Below, in pieces: positions 16,824 to 23,828 of a stretch of DNA of 56,780 nucleotides (its first letter is position 1; the number at the start of each line of letters is the position of its first letter). The position numbers were made by a program, and so were the translations under genes. The DNA is taken from contig CAJUPL010000008.1 in the NCBI GenBank assembly GCA_910588435.1, forward strand, positions 1 to 56,780, read 5' to 3'. The notes beneath the pieces are model-generated. The model was not told the origin of the DNA. It saw only the letters and a program-made list of their open reading frames with translations, and searched no databases. This stretch comes from an uncultured Eggerthellaceae bacterium (lineage in GTDB: Bacteria; Actinomycetota; Coriobacteriia; Coriobacteriales; Eggerthellaceae).

Positions 16824-18056
16824 TCACACCATCTCGTCCTCTATGCGCTTGACCTCAGGGTCAGAAGCAGCAGGCACGGCTGACTGGCTGTAGGTCTTCA
16901 GCGGGATGAGCAGCACAGCAGCTGCCACGCAGCAAGCGCACATGACGATGGCCGCAACGGTCCAGCCAGCAGACTGCGCAACTGCGCCGATGATCGGAGG
17001 CCCAAGCAGGATGCCCAGATTGAATCCGATGGAGACGATGCCAAGCGCAACGCCGCCAAGCTCCGGCTTCTTCACCGTGAGCGCTGTGAGCGTCCAGAGC
17101 ACGCAGGGGAATCCCGCATCAGCGAACGCGTAGATGATGACGAACGGGATGATGAGCATGGGGTTTCCGATGACCATGCCCCAGATGACCACGACGCCAT
17201 ACAGGAAGAGCATGGCAGATCCGAACAGCTTCTGGTTCTTCACGTGATTGAGGATGGAGCCCCAAACGAGCGCCGCCACAACAGCGCCAAGCGAGAAGCA
17301 AGCAACCCAGTTGTTCGCCTCATCCAGGCTCCAGCCATAGATGTCAGTCCAGCAGGTTGCCACCCAGTTCACGAACCCGAAGCATGCGATGCAGAAGAGC
17401 GTGGTGACCAGAGACATCAGCCACGGGAACGGGGACTTGATGCCCTCCACGATGGAGACGTCTTCGCTCTCAACGTCTGCGTAGCTGTCCTCAGGACGCG
17501 GGCTCTTCACGCAGACCACGTAGAAGACGAGCGCCACCACGCAGGCTGCCAGACCGAACCACCACATGCCCTGCCAGCCGAAGTTGGTGGTGAGCACAGC
17601 GCCCAAGAAGAACATGATGGCTTGTGCGCACATCTGGTACACAGCCCAGATGCTCATGGGCAGGCCGCGCTTGGCCTCTGGGAACCACATGGCGATGACA
17701 GCCGGGCCGATGACCGACATGAGGCCCACGCCCATGCCCTCGATGACACGGCTTATCATGAGCACTGCCGTGTTCTCAACGAAGAGCCCGATGAGCGTGC
17801 CGATGATGGCACATGCCAAAGCGATGATGCCGCCTTTCTTGGGGCCCACCTTGTTCAATATGACAGCTGCCGGAATGGCTATCACGATGCCCACCAAAGA
17901 GAACACCGAGCTTAGCCAGCCCGCCGTTGCCATATCGATGTTCAGCGCTTCCTGCAGGACCAGCATGCAGGGTGCAACCTTGTTCTGCACCAGCGCCAAT
18001 GCGATGCCAGCGAAGATGGTTGCCAGAGCAACTATCCAGGCCTTCTTCGTATTCAT
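16824..18056 (-). CDS. MFS transporter (second of a pair)
   Basis: A 410-residue major facilitator superfamily permease with 12 predicted membrane helices. MFS signatures include the loop RVIEGMGVGLMSVIGPAVIAMWFPEAKRGLPMSIW after helix 4 and the N-terminal AGIALALVQNKVAP. It closely resembles the permease at 18165-19451, so the two are probably ancient duplicates. Such permeases sit beside molybdopterin oxidoreductases in Coriobacteria and are presumed to move the substrate or product. The substrate cannot be read from sequence. I start at the ATG before NTKKAW, because the upstream GTG-AGG-TTT-GGA is part of its ribosome-binding region. A strong terminator separates it from the upstream permease, so it may have its own promoter or depend on read-through. 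Confidence 0.88.
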   Translation of the reverse strand: MNTKKAWIVALATIFAGIALALVQNKVAPCMLVLQEALNIDMATAGWLSSVFSLVGIVIAIPAAVILNKVGPKKGGIIALACAIIGTLIGLFVENTAVLMISRVIEGMGVGLMSVIGPAVIAMWFPEAKRGLPMSIWAVYQMCAQAIMFFLGAVLTTNFGWQGMWWFGLAACVVALVFYVVCVKSPRPEDSYADVESEDVSIVEGIKSPFPWLMSLVTTLFCIACFGFVNWVATCWTDIYGWSLDEANNWVACFSLGAVVAALVWGSILNHVKNQKLFGSAMLFLYGVVVIWGMVIGNPMLIIPFVIIYAFADAGFPCVLWTLTALTVKKPELGGVALGIVSIGFNLGILLGPPIIGAVAQSAGWTVAAIVMCACCVAAAVLLIPLKTYSQSAVPAASDPEVKRIEDEMV

Positions 18057-18123
18057 TCCAAACCTCACATCCGAGCCCTCTCCGGCTTTCCCGGCGGGTT
18101 CGATAGAGCCTCTCTTACAAGAT

Positions 18124-18149
18124 GGAGGGGCCTCCTTTGAGGCCCCTCC
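18124..18149 (-). terminator. Terminator between the two MFS genes
   Basis: Perfect 11-bp GC-rich stem, GGAGGGGCCTC with GAGGCCCCTCC, and a four-base loop, 15 bases after the stop of the upstream permease. No long U-run follows on the minus strand (CATCTTGT), so termination may be partial. It probably marks the end of the molybdoenzyme operon. Confidence 0.7.
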
Positions 18150-18164
18150 GGCAAAGTCAGATCC

Positions 18165-19451
18165 TTAGCTTTGCTCAGCAGCCAGTTCCTTCTGCTCCTT
18201 GGCCATCCTTGCCTGCTCTTCCTTCGTCACGACACCCTCTGAGTGTCCGTGATAGTAGGTCTTGACGAAGAAGAACAGGATGGCACCGATGATGGAAGCG
18301 ATAGCCAGCGGAATGGTGGCTGTAGCCCAACCGAAGTTCTCGATGAAGAAGCCTGTGATCGGAGGCCCAAGAAGGGTGCCGATGTTCAGGCCAACGTTGA
18401 GGATGCCGATGGAAGTGCCAGCATACTCAGGCTTCTTGGCCGTGGACGGGATCATCGTCCAGTAAGCAGTAGGTATTGCGCCTTCCAGGAACGGATAGAT
18501 GATGATGAATGGCAAGAGCAGCGCCGGATCGTCCATCCTGAAGCAGAAGAACAGGATGAAGGTGTACAGCGCGAATCCGATGACACCCATGAAGCGGCGG
18601 TTGCCAAGCTTGATGTGGTTCATCACCCAGCCAAGGAAGATGACGATGGGCACCTCAAGCGCGTACATCACAGATACCCACCAGTTAGATTGGTTCATGT
18701 CGCCACCGAAGAACTCTTGTGCCCAATAAAGGGAGATGTAGGTGGCGAAACCGAAGCAGCAGAACGTGAAGATCAGACCGCAAAGGGTGAGCACCCAGGT
18801 GGATCCGGACTTGAAGCCCTCTCCGAAATGGAACTCCTCAGGATCTTCGCCCTCAGCATAGTTGGGCATATCCCCGTCTGGTTCCTTCACCTTCCACTGG
18901 TACAGCACGAGCGCGATGACGCAGAGGATGAACACGAACCACCAAACGCCTTGCCATCCCCAGTTGGCAGCGATGCCGCCACCGAAGAAGAACAGAAGCG
19001 TCTGGGAGGCCATCATCCAAGAGCCCCAAACACCCATGGGAAGTCCGCGCTTCTCAGCGGGGAACCACATGGAGATGATGGCGGGGCCTACGACTGCGAT
19101 CATGCCAACGCCGACGCCTTCGATGACGCGCGTCAGCAAAAGCTGCCAGAACTCGGTGCAGAATGCGCCGATGGCACAACCGATAGCGCAGCATGCCAAA
19201 GAGATGACACCGATCTTCTTAGCGCCAAGCCTCTGGAGCAGCCACGATGCTGGCAGAGCCGTGATCATGCCCATGATGGTGAACACGGATGTCAGCCAAC
19301 CAGCATCGGTCTCGCCGATGCCGAAGTCCATCATCACAACGTCGATCACAGGGGGAACCTTGTTCTGAGCGCTTGCCAGCGCCAGGCCTCCCAGAAATGC
19401 GATGATGACGATCAACCACGCTGTAGTGGTGGTCTTCTGTTTGTTGGACAT
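18165..19451 (-). CDS. MFS transporter of the molybdoenzyme cluster
   Basis: A 428-residue major facilitator superfamily permease with 12 predicted membrane helices and a charged C-terminal tail (KEEQARMAKEQKELAAEQ). RVIEGVGVGMIAVVGPAIISMWFPAEKRGLPMGVW matches the family loop, and GGLALASAQNKVPP in helix 1 parallels the paralogue at 16824-18056. It lies downstream of a molybdopterin enzyme, its FeS subunit and two zinc-ribbon proteins, so it probably imports the enzyme's substrate or exports its product across the cytoplasmic membrane. Known catechol dehydroxylase clusters of Eggerthellaceae pair molybdoenzymes with MFS permeases in this way. Specificity is not visible. Confidence 0.9.
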   Translation of the reverse strand: MSNKQKTTTTAWLIVIIAFLGGLALASAQNKVPPVIDVVMMDFGIGETDAGWLTSVFTIMGMITALPASWLLQRLGAKKIGVISLACCAIGCAIGAFCTEFWQLLLTRVIEGVGVGMIAVVGPAIISMWFPAEKRGLPMGVWGSWMMASQTLLFFFGGGIAANWGWQGVWWFVFILCVIALVLYQWKVKEPDGDMPNYAEGEDPEEFHFGEGFKSGSTWVLTLCGLIFTFCCFGFATYISLYWAQEFFGGDMNQSNWWVSVMYALEVPIVIFLGWVMNHIKLGNRRFMGVIGFALYTFILFFCFRMDDPALLLPFIIIYPFLEGAIPTAYWTMIPSTAKKPEYAGTSIGILNVGLNIGTLLGPPITGFFIENFGWATATIPLAIASIIGAILFFFVKTYYHGHSEGVVTKEEQARMAKEQKELAAEQS

Positions 19452-19559
19452 TTCGAATTTCCCCTCTCAACCGCTATTGATAAGTGCAGGAGAACTAGGG
19501 TTTCGCTTGTCTTATGCAGGGGACTGCAAAAGCCAAGTCATGAATGAAGCGGCAGTTGC

Positions 19560-19898
19560 TCATTCTTCGAAGACATGACCGCATTTCTTGCAGGCTTTTC
19601 GAGAGCTGATGGCGTATGCGCCGCATTCGGGGCAGATCTTCGTTCGCCCCTCTTTCAGGCAATCACCGCAAAGCGGCTTCTCGAAAGGCGTGCAGAAGAA
19701 GCATGCCTTCTTGACCTCGGCGTTCAGGTGCGTGACCGCCTTGGTGTCATCGCGCTCCACTGGATGGCCGCATTTGGCGCATACATCCCTGTCATAAGGG
19801 TTGTACCATCCGCACTGCGGACATTCGATCGGATAGACGAACTCCGCCTTCTTGTGGCAACGCTGACACCAAGGACTGCAAGTTCTGCAATTAGGCAT
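19560..19898 (-). CDS. Multi-zinc-ribbon protein
   Basis: A 112-residue cytosolic protein dense in cysteine pairs: CRTC, CQRC, CPQC, CAKC, CFFC, CGDC, CPEC and CKKC. Consecutive pairs (CPQCGWYNPYDRDVCAKCG and CPECGAYAISSRKACKKCG) form typical zinc ribbons of the double-zinc-ribbon type, so several zinc ions are probably bound. Function is unknown. GAGGAGG precedes the ATG. It lies between a second zinc-ribbon gene and the MFS gene within the molybdoenzyme cluster, so a role in assembly or in holding the enzyme is possible, but this rests on context only. The 108 bases between it and the permease hold no further gene. Confidence 0.7.
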   Translation of the reverse strand: MPNCRTCSPWCQRCHKKAEFVYPIECPQCGWYNPYDRDVCAKCGHPVERDDTKAVTHLNAEVKKACFFCTPFEKPLCGDCLKEGRTKICPECGAYAISSRKACKKCGHVFEE

Positions 19899-19957
19899 CC
19901 TGGCCTCCTCTCAACTCATCGCCTTCGAGGATGAGGACGCTCATGGTCACTGGCCGC

Positions 19958-20227
19958 CTATTGGGGTGCGCCCGGAGCCTTGGGGGCAGCGCCAGGAGCT
20001 TGAGGCGGAGCGCCCGGGGTCTTCGGAGCATCATCCAAGCCCTTGGGCTTGAGTGAGATCTCTGCCGGTGCTGCAGGCGTGGTTGCCGCTATAGCATCTT
20101 CGGCAGCTTTCTTAGATGCAGCAAGATCAGTGCCGCACTTCTTGCAAGTTGCATCAGTGGGCTTGTTGAAGGTGCCGCATTCAAGGCATTTGACGATGGT
20201 CACTGTAGCTGCTGGTCTGAAGCACAT
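19958..20227 (-). CDS. Zinc-ribbon protein with Pro/Ala-rich tail
   Basis: An 89-residue protein with one zinc ribbon, CLECGTFNKPTDATCKKCG (residues 14-32), an Ala/Lys helix, and a low-complexity tail of Ala, Pro, Gly and Lys (repeats of the form GAPxAPGAAPKAPGAP). The tail looks like a flexible linker. AAAGGAGAATAGCA precedes the ATG. It follows the FeS-subunit gene after a 13-bp hairpin and precedes another zinc-ribbon gene. No known function; co-localisation suggests a part in the molybdoenzyme complex. Confidence 0.65.
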   Translation of the reverse strand: MCFRPAATVTIVKCLECGTFNKPTDATCKKCGTDLAASKKAAEDAIAATTPAAPAEISLKPKGLDDAPKTPGAPPQAPGAAPKAPGAPQ

Positions 20228-20263
20228 TGCTATTCTCCTTTAAGGTGTTGCATCATTTCCTTC

Positions 20264-20310
20264 AGTGCCGGTACCGAAGGTGGAGAGTGCATGAGCACGG
20301 TACCGGCACT
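20264..20310 (-). terminator. Intra-operon hairpin after the FeS subunit
   Basis: AGTGCCGGTACCG and CGGTACCGGCACT form a perfect 13-bp stem, extended by CTTC/GAAG around one bulged A, with a 21-base loop. It lies between the FeS-subunit stop (20325) and the first zinc-ribbon gene. No U-run follows, so it is more likely an mRNA-stabilising or attenuating element that raises the ratio of enzyme to downstream products. Confidence 0.6.
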
Positions 20311-20324
20311 TGAAGCTTAGAAAA

Positions 20325-20678
20325 CTACTTCGCAGGTGCGTCTGGGACGTAGACCCAAGAGCGCGGCGTCTCCTTGGCGAGCTCAGCCAGCTCATCCACG
20401 GTGCCGTACTTCATGCACGCGGACTGGCAGTGATGCACGCAGGTGGGGAGCTTGCCCATCTCGGTGCGCTCTGCGCAAAGGTCGCACTGGGAGGTGAAGA
20501 CCGGCAGGTAGTTGTACTCATACTTGCCGTCAGCCATCATGCGAGGGCCGTCTTCGAACAGGAGAACGCCGTTGGCCTCTCCAGCCTTCCAACCATGCTC
20601 TACCTTGCATGCCATCTCGCAGGAGTGGCAGCCGGTGCACCATGTGTAATCGATGAAAAGTCCGTACTTCTGAGCCAT
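20325..20678 (-). CDS. Ferredoxin-like FeS subunit of a molybdoenzyme
   Basis: A 117-residue iron-sulfur protein related to the electron-transfer subunit of DMSO-reductase-family enzymes. It has CTGCHSCEMAC (residues 14-24) and a second cluster region with CDLC (65-68), TC, HHC and SAC (80-88). It is much shorter than usual beta subunits, which hold four clusters, so it probably binds two. The ATG lies three bases after the large-subunit stop, with its ribosome-binding site GGGAGGA inside that gene, showing tight coupling. The protein has no signal peptide. No membrane-anchor subunit follows, so the complex is probably cytoplasmic. Confidence 0.85.
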   Translation of the reverse strand: MAQKYGLFIDYTWCTGCHSCEMACKVEHGWKAGEANGVLLFEDGPRMMADGKYEYNYLPVFTSQCDLCAERTEMGKLPTCVHHCQSACMKYGTVDELAELAKETPRSWVYVPDAPAK

Positions 20679-20680
20679 TT

Positions 20681-23035
20681 TTAGAATCCTCCCTGACGGG
20701 TCACGATATCTGAAGGTGAGCAGTCGTTCTCCTTCGTGACCGGATAGATCTTGCAGATCTGGTTCGCATAAGGTGCGCCATACAGCGTAGGTCCGGTAAC
20801 ACCCTGAACCGTGAGGTTGTTGATGTTGGAATCGAACACGCCGAAGAGGTTGGGCTCTGCGCCTTCGGTCTCCGGGAACCACCAACCATGCTCTGAGCGA
20901 ACGGTGTCCGGCTTGAGAGACGGGTTGATGCGGACGCGCTGCTTGCACTTGCCGCGCATGTTCTCAACCCAGATCCAGTCACCTGCGCACACGCCGATCT
21001 TGGCAGCGGTGTCAGGATGCAGATCGGTCAGCGGGTCGGGATGAGACTCGCGCAGACGCGGAACCTGACGCTCCTCTGAGTGGAAGTACTCCCAGGTACG
21101 TGCACCAGTGGTGAGGACGTACGGATACTCCTTGAAGAGGTCTGGGGTGGAGACTGGTGACTCAGGCGGCTCCTCGTAGTACGGCATCGGGTCGAAGCCC
21201 CAAGCGTCGAACAGGGTGTTGAACAGCTCGCACTTGCCGGTGTTGGTGTTGAAGCCAGGCTGTCCGTCGTCGCGCAGCCAACCAAGCTCGTACTTCCTGT
21301 ATGCCCAGTCGTCCGGCCAGTCGATGACCTTCTCGCACAGCTCCGGGAAAGTCTCGTCGGTCTTGTGCGGCCAACCAGCATGGAAGCGGTTGCCAGACTG
21401 GATCCACCAGGTCATGAGCTCAGTGTCATTCTCCCACGGGAACAGTCTTGGATTGAGCTTCTTGCCAAGCTCCAGGATGATCTGCTCGTCAGACTTCGCC
21501 TCTTCGTAGTCAGAGACCTTGACGATGGAGCGCAGCGGCCACCACCAAACGCGAGCGGAGTTGCGCTCTGCGGACATGCCGCAAGGAAGCACGATGTCAG
21601 CGCAAGCGATGGCGGTTGGGGTCATGAACACGTCCACCACGACGTTGTAGTAAACGCTCTTCATGGCGCGGTACACGCGAGGTGCGTCTGCTGCCATGTT
21701 GGCGATGGGGTTGGTGGACTGGATGAAGAGCATCTTGATCGGGTAGGGCTCGTCCGTCTCGATAGCCTGGAGGACGGTGTCGCCGTTAGCCGTGGGGTCA
21801 AAGCCCAGCGCATGGAGAGGAGAGGTCTCAACGCCGAGCATCTTGCCAAGCATCTCATCAGAGAGGTTCCACATGCCGCAGCCATATGAGTCAGGGATGT
21901 CATAAGCGCAGCGAGGGATCATCATGCCGCCTGGGACATCGATGTCACCGCAGATGGCGCCCATGGAGAGCAGTGCCTGTGCCAGCGGGATGCCGCAGAC
22001 GGTCTGGTCAACCTTGAGGCCCCACTGGATGGTGCCAGGATTAGCACCAGCGAAGGCGCGAGCAGCCTGGCGGATGAGCTCAGGGTCAACGCCAGAGATC
22101 TCACCAGCAAGCTCTGCCGGGTACTCCTTGCAGCGCTCTGCCAGCTCTTCGAAGCCATAGCACCAGTTCTCAACGAAGTCATGATCGTAGAGATCCTCTT
22201 CGATGATGGTGTTGAGCATTGCGATGACGACAGCTGCGTCGGTGCCAGGACGAACCTGCAGCCAGTACTCAGCCTTGGAGGCCAGCCAGGTGCAAGAGGG
22301 ATCCAGAACGATCAGCTTCGTGCCGCCCTGCTTCATGACGTCAACGATCCAGTGACCGAAGAAGCCGTCGCCGTTGGAGACGAGAGCGTTGTTGCCTACG
22401 TTCAGGATGTACTCAGGATAGACGTACTCAGGATCGTCGTAGCGCTTCTCAAGGTGCTGAGACATGTCTGCTACGAAGAAGTCACCCATGAAGCAGTGAC
22501 CGATGGTGGTACGAGGCAGGTAGCATGCGTCACCTGACAGGAAGCCCAGAACGAAGTTCGGGCTGCCGAAGCCTGCGTATGACAGATAAGGGGTCTGCCA
22601 GCAGATGTTACGGCCGGTGCCCTGCATGGAGACGATGGCCTCCGGGCCCCACTTCTCCTGGATCTCACGAACGTGCTCTACGATGTCGTCGTAAGCCTCG
22701 TCCCAAGTGATGCGCTCCCACTTGTTCTCGCCGCGCTCACCAACGCGCTTCAGCGGGTACTTCAGGCGGTCAGGATGGTAGAAGGTCTCAACAACGTCCA
22801 GGCAGCGCATGCAAAGGCGGCCCTGGTTGTAGGGAGACAGAGGGTCACCCTCGATCTTCTCTACCTTGTTGTCCTTGGTGTAGTAAAGGACTGAACAGCC
22901 GTTGTGGCAGCCAGGTGCGGTCCACATATTGGTACGCGTGACCGTGTACTCGCCCTCTTGCCACTGCCAGTCTGTTTTGTAGACGTCTTTATTGACGCCC
23001 TCAAGTTCGTTTCCAAGCTTAGCGTTTGTAACCAT
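20681..23035 (-). CDS. Molybdopterin oxidoreductase large subunit (DMSO reductase family)
   Basis: A 784-residue molybdopterin-guanine-dinucleotide enzyme without a Tat signal, hence cytoplasmic. The N-terminal FeS motif reads APGCHNGCS...GRLCMRC: the first of the four usual cysteines is absent. The likely molybdenum ligand is the cysteine in SGDACYLPRT (about 180-190). Cofactor-binding signatures include WGLKVDQTVCGIPLAQALLSMGAICGDIDVPGG, QSTNPIANMAAD and the C-terminal dinucleotide-binding domain from about 640. Its closest functional relatives by this motif pattern appear to be acetylene-hydratase-like, transhydroxylase and catechol-dehydroxylase enzymes, which often do non-redox or reductive dehydroxylation chemistry on aromatic substrates. 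The actual substrate cannot be read. AAGGAG lies upstream of the ATG. A 57-residue gene precedes it. Confidence 0.88.
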   Translation of the reverse strand: MVTNAKLGNELEGVNKDVYKTDWQWQEGEYTVTRTNMWTAPGCHNGCSVLYYTKDNKVEKIEGDPLSPYNQGRLCMRCLDVVETFYHPDRLKYPLKRVGERGENKWERITWDEAYDDIVEHVREIQEKWGPEAIVSMQGTGRNICWQTPYLSYAGFGSPNFVLGFLSGDACYLPRTTIGHCFMGDFFVADMSQHLEKRYDDPEYVYPEYILNVGNNALVSNGDGFFGHWIVDVMKQGGTKLIVLDPSCTWLASKAEYWLQVRPGTDAAVVIAMLNTIIEEDLYDHDFVENWCYGFEELAERCKEYPAELAGEISGVDPELIRQAARAFAGANPGTIQWGLKVDQTVCGIPLAQALLSMGAICGDIDVPGGMMIPRCAYDIPDSYGCGMWNLSDEMLGKMLGVETSPLHALGFDPTANGDTVLQAIETDEPYPIKMLFIQSTNPIANMAADAPRVYRAMKSVYYNVVVDVFMTPTAIACADIVLPCGMSAERNSARVWWWPLRSIVKVSDYEEAKSDEQIILELGKKLNPRLFPWENDTELMTWWIQSGNRFHAGWPHKTDETFPELCEKVIDWPDDWAYRKYELGWLRDDGQPGFNTNTGKCELFNTLFDAWGFDPMPYYEEPPESPVSTPDLFKEYPYVLTTGARTWEYFHSEERQVPRLRESHPDPLTDLHPDTAAKIGVCAGDWIWVENMRGKCKQRVRINPSLKPDTVRSEHGWWFPETEGAEPNLFGVFDSNINNLTVQGVTGPTLYGAPYANQICKIYPVTKENDCSPSDIVTRQGGF

Positions 23036-23071
23036 AGCTTCTTTACTCCTTGATTCCTGTTTCGGAACTTC

Positions 23072-23245
23072 CTAGACCTCTCCGTCTTTCAACTGCGGGC
23101 GGCGCGGCTTGGTCCAGTCGCGACCTGAGGCATCCTGAGCCTTCTGCTGCCAGGCATGCTTGTTCTTCTCAGGATCCGCCATCTTGCCGTCCTTGCGGTT
23201 CTGCTGGAAATCCTTGTCCAAGTCCTTCCTCTTCTCGTCTGCCAT
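23072..23245 (-). CDS. 57-residue hydrophilic protein, first gene of the molybdoenzyme operon
   Basis: A small gene below usual length cut-offs. The ATG at 23245 is preceded by GGAGAGGAGG, one of the best ribosome-binding sites in the window, and the frame runs to TAG 36 bases before the large-subunit start. The product begins MADEKRKDLDKDFQQNRKDG and ends RRPQLKDGEV; it is rich in Lys, Asp and Gln, with two Trp and no Cys, and is probably cytosolic. I recognise no family. As the first gene behind the sigma-54 promoter and directly before the molybdoenzyme, it could be an assembly factor or small subunit. The coding call is supported by the ribosome-binding site, spacing and codon use. Confidence 0.7.
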   Translation of the reverse strand: MADEKRKDLDKDFQQNRKDGKMADPEKNKHAWQQKAQDASGRDWTKPRRPQLKDGEV

Positions 23246-23334
23246 GCTTCCTCCTCTCCTTCTATCCGGTCCCTTTCACCGGATGGTCAGAAACACTTCT
23301 GCGATGCTTGGCGATCGCATCTGCTTTGGGGAGT

Positions 23335-23350
23335 TGAAAGAAGCGTGCCA
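23335..23350 (-). promoter_or_regulatory. Sigma-54 promoter of the molybdoenzyme operon
   Basis: On the minus strand TGGCACG (23350-23344), four bases, then TTTCA (23339-23335). The -24 element is a perfect match to the sigma-54 consensus; the -12 element is TTTCA rather than TTGCA. Transcription would start near 23324, about 80 bases before the 57-residue gene. The same pair of elements occurs at 26159-26174 in front of the sigma-54 activator gene. Confidence 0.75.
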
Positions 23351-23426
23351 ACTTTCGAAATGGAAGGAAAAAGTTCTCTTTGCGTGGAAGATAGGTATAG
23401 GAGCATTAGTGAGATGGCCAGATTCG

Positions 23427-23439
23427 TCTCAACTTGCGA
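23427..23439. promoter_or_regulatory. Upstream activator half-conserved site
   Basis: TCTCAACTTGCGA, an imperfect version of the TCTCA-N3-TGAGA palindrome. Its centre is about 83 bases upstream of the -24 element and 22 bases (two helical turns) from the perfect site at 23449-23461. Probably one of two enhancer sites for the Fis-type activator encoded at 23829-26015. Confidence 0.5.
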
Positions 23440-23448
23440 AAGAATCCG

Positions 23449-23461
23449 TCTCATTTTGAGA
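23449..23461. promoter_or_regulatory. Upstream activator palindrome
   Basis: TCTCATTTTGAGA, a perfect 5+3+5 palindrome about 105 bases upstream of the sigma-54 promoter. It matches TCTCAATTTGAGA at 26239-26251 upstream of the activator gene's own sigma-54 promoter. Distance and shared sequence fit an enhancer-binding site. Confidence 0.65.
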
Positions 23462-23479
23462 TTGTTAATGCTGATTGGA

Positions 23480-23828
23480 TGAGAAGGTTTTGATTCCGGG
23501 AGTTCGCAGGCTAGCGCGCCCTAAGTCCGAAGACCCGCTTTTTTGGAGTGGTGATACCCCCCCCCAGGGTGGTACCCCCCAAGAGTGGGCGTTCGCATTG
23601 CGAACGCAGCTGTGCGCTAGCACAGCGAAATGAGGGCGGAAGCCCGAAACACCCGGATTGGTGTTCTGCGCCAGGCTAGGTGGCCTGACCTGATCCTGGC
23701 ATCTGGGTGTTCGCAGGCTATCGCCTGCGTTACGTTGCACTGTCGTGCAACTGCGCTTGCAATGCAAGCGCCCACACATAGTGGGGGGGCAACTGCGGCT
23801 GCAATGCGAACGGCTGCAGGCTGGGTGC
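23480..23828 (+). repeat. Multi-hairpin cassette C (short form)
   Basis: Short member of the family found in A, B and D. After a nine-C run (23557-23565) come hairpins GTTCGC/GCGAAC, CTGTGC-gcta-GCACAG and GGGC-ggaa-GCCC (23586-23646), then the CAGGC/GCCTG hairpin and the three-hairpin module: GCAGGC-tatc-GCCTGC, GTTGCAC-tgtc-GTGCAAC and GCGCTTGC-aat-GCAAGCGC (23711-23771). A degenerate tail runs into the stop codon of the activator gene at 23829. The modules downstream of this point in A, B and D are missing. No gene is supported. Confidence 0.8.
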
